Below, in pieces: positions 14,689-17,202 of a DNA stretch of 17,202 bases (position 1 is the stretch's first letter; each line of letters opens with the position of its first letter). The notes below the pieces were generated by a model. That model was not told the origin of the DNA. It saw only the letters and a program-made list of their open reading frames with translations, and searched no databases. The stretch covers positions 1-17,202 of the forward strand of contig CANNNH010000013.1 in assembly GCA_947505915.1 (NCBI GenBank), read 5' to 3'. Position numbers and translations under genes: made by a program. Source of the stretch: Comamonadaceae bacterium. GTDB lineage: Bacteria > Pseudomonadota > Gammaproteobacteria > Burkholderiales > Burkholderiaceae.

Positions 14689-15414
14689 TTAACTTGGTGT
14701 GCGCGTCTTTGCCTCACGCACGCCAAGTCGCACCTCTTGCATCATGCGCAAAAAATCCCAGAACTGTTTGGCCTGTACCTTCATTCGATAGTCAGTTTGT
14801 GCGAGGTGTTCTTCAAACATTTTTGTCATGCGCGAGTCTAAGTCTGCTGGAAGCAGCCTGAGGTAGGCATCGCTTTCAGCACCGTCTCTTTGGAGGATTG
14901 CGCCTGATTTACGCGCGATGTTCAACATGGCGGTATTTTCACTGAGCGCATGGATGAACATCATTTCCACACCCTCGTTGCGAGCATGCATCACGGCCCT
15001 GTCAAACAAACTGGCGCCATAGCCTCTACCCCTTGCATAGGCCAGCACAGAAACACCAAACTCAGCGCAGCTGCTGAAGTCTGTCTCCAGCGAAAATGCC
15101 ATGTGGGCCATTGCAATCAGTTCGAGCCGTCGGTTGTAGACGCCAAAAATTTCATCTCGCTCGAAGTTCAACCCGGCAACGTAGCGCTCAATCATGTCGT
15201 CGCTGGCACTGTAGCCAAAGCGCAGATAGCGATCTTCTTTTGAGAGTGCCCGCAAATGTTGCGCGATCTGCTGCGCATGACTGACACCCAACGCTCGAAT
15301 AGGCACTTTGACAGCCGTTCTATGCGCCTGGGTTTGATTTTTTCCCCGCAACATCCCAATCATTCTTTTTCCTTCTTCGAAGGATGCTTTGATGAATTTG
15401 CCGGCTGTGATCAT
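14689..15414 (-). CDS. GNAT-family N-acetyltransferase
   Basis: The protein has a GNAT fold, which transfers an acetyl group from acetyl-CoA to an amine; its target is unknown. Seen: 241 residues. Residues 35-180 form the GNAT domain, with the acetyl-CoA pyrophosphate loop ARGRGYGASLFDRAVMHAR (127-145) and the motif B-like ENTAMLNIARKSGA (159-172). About 34 residues precede the domain and a charged, helical tail of about 55 residues follows (MTKMFEEHL, MKVQAKQFWDFLRMM), longer than in minimal GNATs. The ATG at 15414 lacks a clear ribosome binding site; downstream ATGs at codons 18 and 21 are alternatives. It is separated from corC by 75 bp on the same strand and may have its own promoter in the AT-rich region to its right. 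Confidence 0.82.
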   Translation of the reverse strand: MITAGKFIKASFEEGKRMIGMLRGKNQTQAHRTAVKVPIRALGVSHAQQIAQHLRALSKEDRYLRFGYSASDDMIERYVAGLNFERDEIFGVYNRRLELIAMAHMAFSLETDFSSCAEFGVSVLAYARGRGYGASLFDRAVMHARNEGVEMMFIHALSENTAMLNIARKSGAILQRDGAESDAYLRLLPADLDSRMTKMFEEHLAQTDYRMKVQAKQFWDFLRMMQEVRLGVREAKTRTPS

Positions 15415-15740
15415 TCAAGCACTTTAAGGGTTTTCCCTGATTTGTATTTATTTATATATTTTTTATGTACTGTCCCCTTGATTCCAGGAGCATGCCTTTT
15501 TCAAAAGTTCTCCGTAATTCTCACTTTCATTAGGTTAGACGCTATGTTTAGCGTAGCAATTACGGCTTTGAACTTCTATTTTTGTTGCGGTGCAGCAACG
15601 GTGTTACTGGTCTACCTGTTTGTCCATTTTTACCCCTTTACCCTGCTTCGCCGTGCTCCAAGTTCGAACTCTTCTCAACGGTTTTTTGTAAGTATGTTTT
15701 TTCTCTTATGCTCTTGTCTTCGATACCTTAAAGGTTTTTT
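15415..15740. other. AT-rich intergenic region between divergent genes
   Basis: This 326-bp stretch separates the divergent GNAT and MBL genes and is clearly more AT- and T-rich than the rest of the window. It must hold promoters for both directions. An AT-rich tract (about 15441-15467, with TATATATT and TATAAATA on opposite strands) is the likely core, but I could not match a convincing -35/-10 pair. It also contains a short AGGG-TTTT-CCCT hairpin (15427-15438), a perfect ACGCTA-TGTT-TAGCGT inverted repeat (15539-15554), and a possible small ORF starting at 15544. Confidence 0.6.
15539..15554. repeat. 6-bp perfect inverted repeat at the small-ORF start
   Basis: ACGCTA (15539-15544) and TAGCGT (15549-15554) are perfect inverted arms around TGTT. 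The repeat covers the ATG of the possible small ORF at 15544. As RNA it could form a tetraloop hairpin hiding that start codon; as DNA it could be a regulator site. Function is unproven. Confidence 0.4.
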
Positions 15741-15744
15741 TTGA
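15544..15744 (+). CDS. Possible 66-residue small membrane protein (doubtful)
   Basis: An ATG at 15544 opens a 66-codon frame ending in TGA at 15742-15744. The product is very hydrophobic: residues 3-33 could form one membrane segment, a basic polar loop (LLRRAPSSNSSQR) follows, and residues 48-60 are again hydrophobic. A weak AGG lies 9 nt before the ATG. Its stop overlaps the TTG start proposed for the MBL gene (TTGA), a geometry seen in coupled genes. Against it: T-rich DNA yields Phe/Leu/Cys-rich frames by chance, I recognise no homologue, and an inverted repeat covers the start. It may only be leader sequence of the MBL gene. Confidence 0.27.
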   Translation: MFSVAITALNFYFCCGAATVLLVYLFVHFYPFTLLRRAPSSNSSQRFFVSMFFLLCSCLRYLKGFF

Positions 15745-16664
15745 CTCGTTCAGCTTCCTTGCCTTTTGGTATGCAGGTCATCGAAAGGGGATGGCTGTCT
15801 TCTAACATTGTTGTTCTTACCGGTGACAACGCCACGGCTTTGATCGACAGCGGTTACGCATCTCATAGCGCTCAAACAGTGGCCTTGGTTCAATCTACAC
15901 TGGGGACTTCAACTCCGGATCTCCTGCTTAATACGCATTTGCACAGCGACCATTGCGGTGGCAATGCAGCTTTACAGGCGATGTTCCCATCGCTCAAAAC
16001 GCTTATTCCTCCGGGTCAATCACGATTCGTTTCAAATTGGGACCCTGTAGCGCTGAGCTATCAGCCAACCGGTCAAATTTGTCCTCAATTCAGTTTCCAA
16101 GGCTTGCTAAAGCCCGGCACTGAGATTGTTTTAGGTGATCTTGTTTGGGAGATTCATGCAGCGGCCGGTCATGACCCTCATTCGCTTGTCTTTTTCCAGC
16201 GCGATGCCCGCATACTTGTTTCTGCTGATGCATTATGGGAAAACGGCTTTGGTATTGTGTTCCCCGAGCTGGAAGGCGAGTCGGCCTTCGACGAAGTTTC
16301 TTCGACCTTGGATTTGATTGAAGATTTGTTGCCGCTCACTGTGATTCCAGGCCATGGTGCGCCATTTGTTTATTCGAATGAAATCATGTCACGTGCGCGT
16401 GATCGACTGGCTGCTTTCGTTGCTAACCCAGTCAAGCATGCCAGACATGCGGCGAAGGTTTTGCTGAAGTTCAAGCTTCTGGAAGTTCAGTCACAGTCAG
16501 CGGCTGACTTTAAGGAGTGGGCTTTGCAAACCCCCTACCTCGAACTCGTTAGAAGTCGGTTTTTTTCAGTCGCTAAACCAAGTCAGTGGGTTGACGAGTT
16601 GATGGCAGAGTTGGTTTTAAGTCATGCCGCGCGTCGCGTGGATGACCGCATCTGCAATATATAA
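15741..16664 (+). CDS. MBL-fold metallo-hydrolase
   Basis: This is a metallo-beta-lactamase-fold hydrolase, a superfamily of di-zinc enzymes with many substrates. Seen with a TTG start: 307 residues; the segment VIERGWLSSNIVVL; the metal motif THLHSDHCGG (H66, H68, D70, H71); H144 in AGHDPHS; D163 in SADALWENG; and H205 in IPGHGAP. The set needed for two metals is complete. TTG at 15741 is favoured because an AAAGG lies 6 nt upstream and homologues usually have residues before VIERGW; an ATG at 15771 is the alternative, giving 297 residues with no visible ribosome binding site. The C-terminal 100 residues are helical and basic. It is the only confident plus-strand gene here, is less GC-rich than its neighbours, and ends before a strong terminator. 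The substrate is unknown. Confidence 0.87.
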   Translation: MTRSASLPFGMQVIERGWLSSNIVVLTGDNATALIDSGYASHSAQTVALVQSTLGTSTPDLLLNTHLHSDHCGGNAALQAMFPSLKTLIPPGQSRFVSNWDPVALSYQPTGQICPQFSFQGLLKPGTEIVLGDLVWEIHAAAGHDPHSLVFFQRDARILVSADALWENGFGIVFPELEGESAFDEVSSTLDLIEDLLPLTVIPGHGAPFVYSNEIMSRARDRLAAFVANPVKHARHAAKVLLKFKLLEVQSQSAADFKEWALQTPYLELVRSRFFSVAKPSQWVDELMAELVLSHAARRVDDRICNI

Positions 16665-16677
16665 GCCCCATAAAGGG

Positions 16678-16713
16678 AAAAGCCCGGTTAATCGTTAGAT
16701 CAACCGGGCTTTT
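16678..16713. terminator. Bidirectional intrinsic terminator between the MBL gene and the rRNA operon
   Basis: AAAAGCCCGGTT (16678-16689) and AACCGGGCTTTT (16702-16713) form a perfect 12-bp stem. An inner ATC/GAT can extend it past one mismatch to a GTTA loop. The A/T ends of the stem provide a T4 run on both strands. It starts 14 bp after the MBL stop and lies about 12 bp beyond the 3' end of 5S rRNA, so it can end both converging transcripts. Confidence 0.9.
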
Positions 16714-16725
16714 CTGGCTATAAGA

Positions 16726-16840
16726 GCCTGACAATGTCCTACTTTCACACGGGAATCCGCACTATCATCGGCGCTAAGTCGTTTCACTGTCCTGTTCGGG
16801 ATGGGAAGGAGTGGTACCAACTTGCTATGGTCATCAGGCA
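16726..16840 (-). rRNA. rrf: 5S ribosomal RNA
   Basis: Read on the minus strand, the sequence begins TGCCTGATGACCATAGCAAG and ends GGACATTGTCAGGC. It contains the highly conserved CCATCCCGAACAGGA and the GATGATAGTG and CCGTGTGAAAGTAGG segments of betaproteobacterial 5S rRNA. The ends pair (GCCTGA with TCAGGC) as helix I. Length is about 115 nt; each end is uncertain by 1-2 nt. It follows 23S on the same strand and is followed by the terminator at 16678-16713. Confidence 0.97.
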
Positions 16841-16991
16841 TAACTGTTTGACAAGTTGTTACTAGAACAACCCATCGAATTCATAGAGATTAAATCAGCT
16901 TTATTTAGATCACACGCAGCTGCTAGGCTGCGGATTTTGAATGCGTCAACTTGGCATAACTTCCTTGACATTTTGAGACTGTCAAAGTTAT
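16841..16991 (-). other. 23S-5S rRNA transcribed spacer with two hairpins
   Basis: About 150 nt of transcribed spacer lies between 23S and 5S; no tRNA is visible in it. Two inverted repeats stand out. CCTTGACA/TGTCAAAG (16963-16970 and 16980-16987) makes an 8-bp stem with one G-U pair and a 9-nt loop, directly after the 23S 3' end. CGCAGC/GCTGCG (16915-16920 and 16927-16932) makes a 6-bp stem with a 6-nt loop. They may guide rRNA processing; this is inferred. Confidence 0.6.
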
Positions 16992-17202
16992 AGGGTCAAG
17001 CCGCACGAGCAATTAGTATCAGTTAGCTTAACGCATTACTGCGCTTCCACACCTGACCTATCAACGTCCTGGTCTTGAACGACTCTTTAGGGGGCTCAAG
17101 GCCCCGGCAGATCTAATCTTGAAACGAGTTTCCCGCTTAGATGCTTTCAGCGGTTATCTCTTCCACACTTAGCTACTCGGCAATGCCACTGGCGTGACAA
17201 CC
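16992..17202 (-). rRNA. rrl: 23S ribosomal RNA, 3' end (partial)
   Basis: The minus strand reads as the 3' terminal part of 23S rRNA, including CGAGTAGCTAAGTGTGGAAG, GATAACCGCTGAAAGCATCT, AAGCGGGAAACTCG, the CTGATACTAATTGCTCGTG segment and the terminal CGGCTTGACCCT. The 5' part lies beyond the right edge. The exact 3' end is placed by analogy with the E. coli terminus and may be off by a few bases. Confidence 0.97.

Noticed and set aside
15256..15543. Long form (162 codons) of the small plus-strand ORF
   Set aside because: The first half runs antisense to the GNAT gene and has no membrane or domain character; only the part from 15544 is worth considering.
1..17202. CRISPR arrays, insertion sequences, integrases, tRNAs or phage genes
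   Set aside because: No regularly spaced repeats, transposase or integrase motifs, tRNA cloverleaf or phage structural genes were seen on either strand.

Overview
This window looks like a chromosomal segment of a betaproteobacterium of the order Burkholderiales, most likely Comamonadaceae (Rhodoferax/Polaromonas/Limnohabitans-like). The basis is the GC-rich coding sequence, the corC-lnt-glyQ-glyS-gmhB-plsC gene order, a leucine-degradation (liu) operon with a MerR-type LiuR regulator, and the 5S and 23S rRNA sequences. The assignment is by recognition and not by search. Almost everything lies on the minus strand; the one confident plus-strand gene is an MBL-fold hydrolase near the right edge.

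Layout from left to right. (1) 1-1356 holds a partial HAD phosphatase cut by the window edge, a YchJ/UPF0225 protein and a single-domain rhodanese. (2) 1454-1943 is a BrnT/BrnA toxin-antitoxin pair; a perfect GGTATAG/CTATACC inverted repeat abuts the toxin start codon, suggesting a leaderless, autoregulated transcript. (3) 2075-6122 is a catabolic unit transcribed leftward: liuR, a 16-bp perfect palindrome, a hotdog thioesterase, isovaleryl-CoA dehydrogenase, a beta-carbonic anhydrase and an acetyl-CoA acetyltransferase. (4) 6158-14613 is a tightly packed envelope and translation block, also leftward: corC, lnt, glyQ, glyS, gmhB, plsC, a YgjP/M48-like metalloprotein and a stand-alone receiver domain whose start overlaps the preceding stop. 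(5) 14689-15414 is a GNAT acetyltransferase. (6) 15415-15740 is an AT-rich gap with one doubtful small membrane ORF, followed by the MBL hydrolase. (7) A strong hairpin separates that gene from the convergent end of an rRNA operon (5S and the 3' part of 23S, both minus strand).

How the genes fit together. The liu unit covers the first committed oxidation of leucine breakdown and the final thiolysis. It lacks methylcrotonyl-CoA carboxylase, methylglutaconyl-CoA hydratase and HMG-CoA lyase, which must lie elsewhere if the pathway is complete. The carbonic anhydrase could supply bicarbonate to that carboxylase. The envelope block combines lipoprotein acylation (Lnt), phosphatidic acid synthesis (PlsC), LPS heptose synthesis (GmhB) and a CBS-domain protein (CorC) with the two subunits of glycyl-tRNA synthetase.

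I found no clearly novel multi-gene system. The best leads are the apparent leaderless brnT promoter/operator, the receiver domain coupled to a metalloprotein gene, the carbonic anhydrase inside the liu operon, and a possible 66-aa membrane protein whose stop overlaps the TTG start of the MBL gene.
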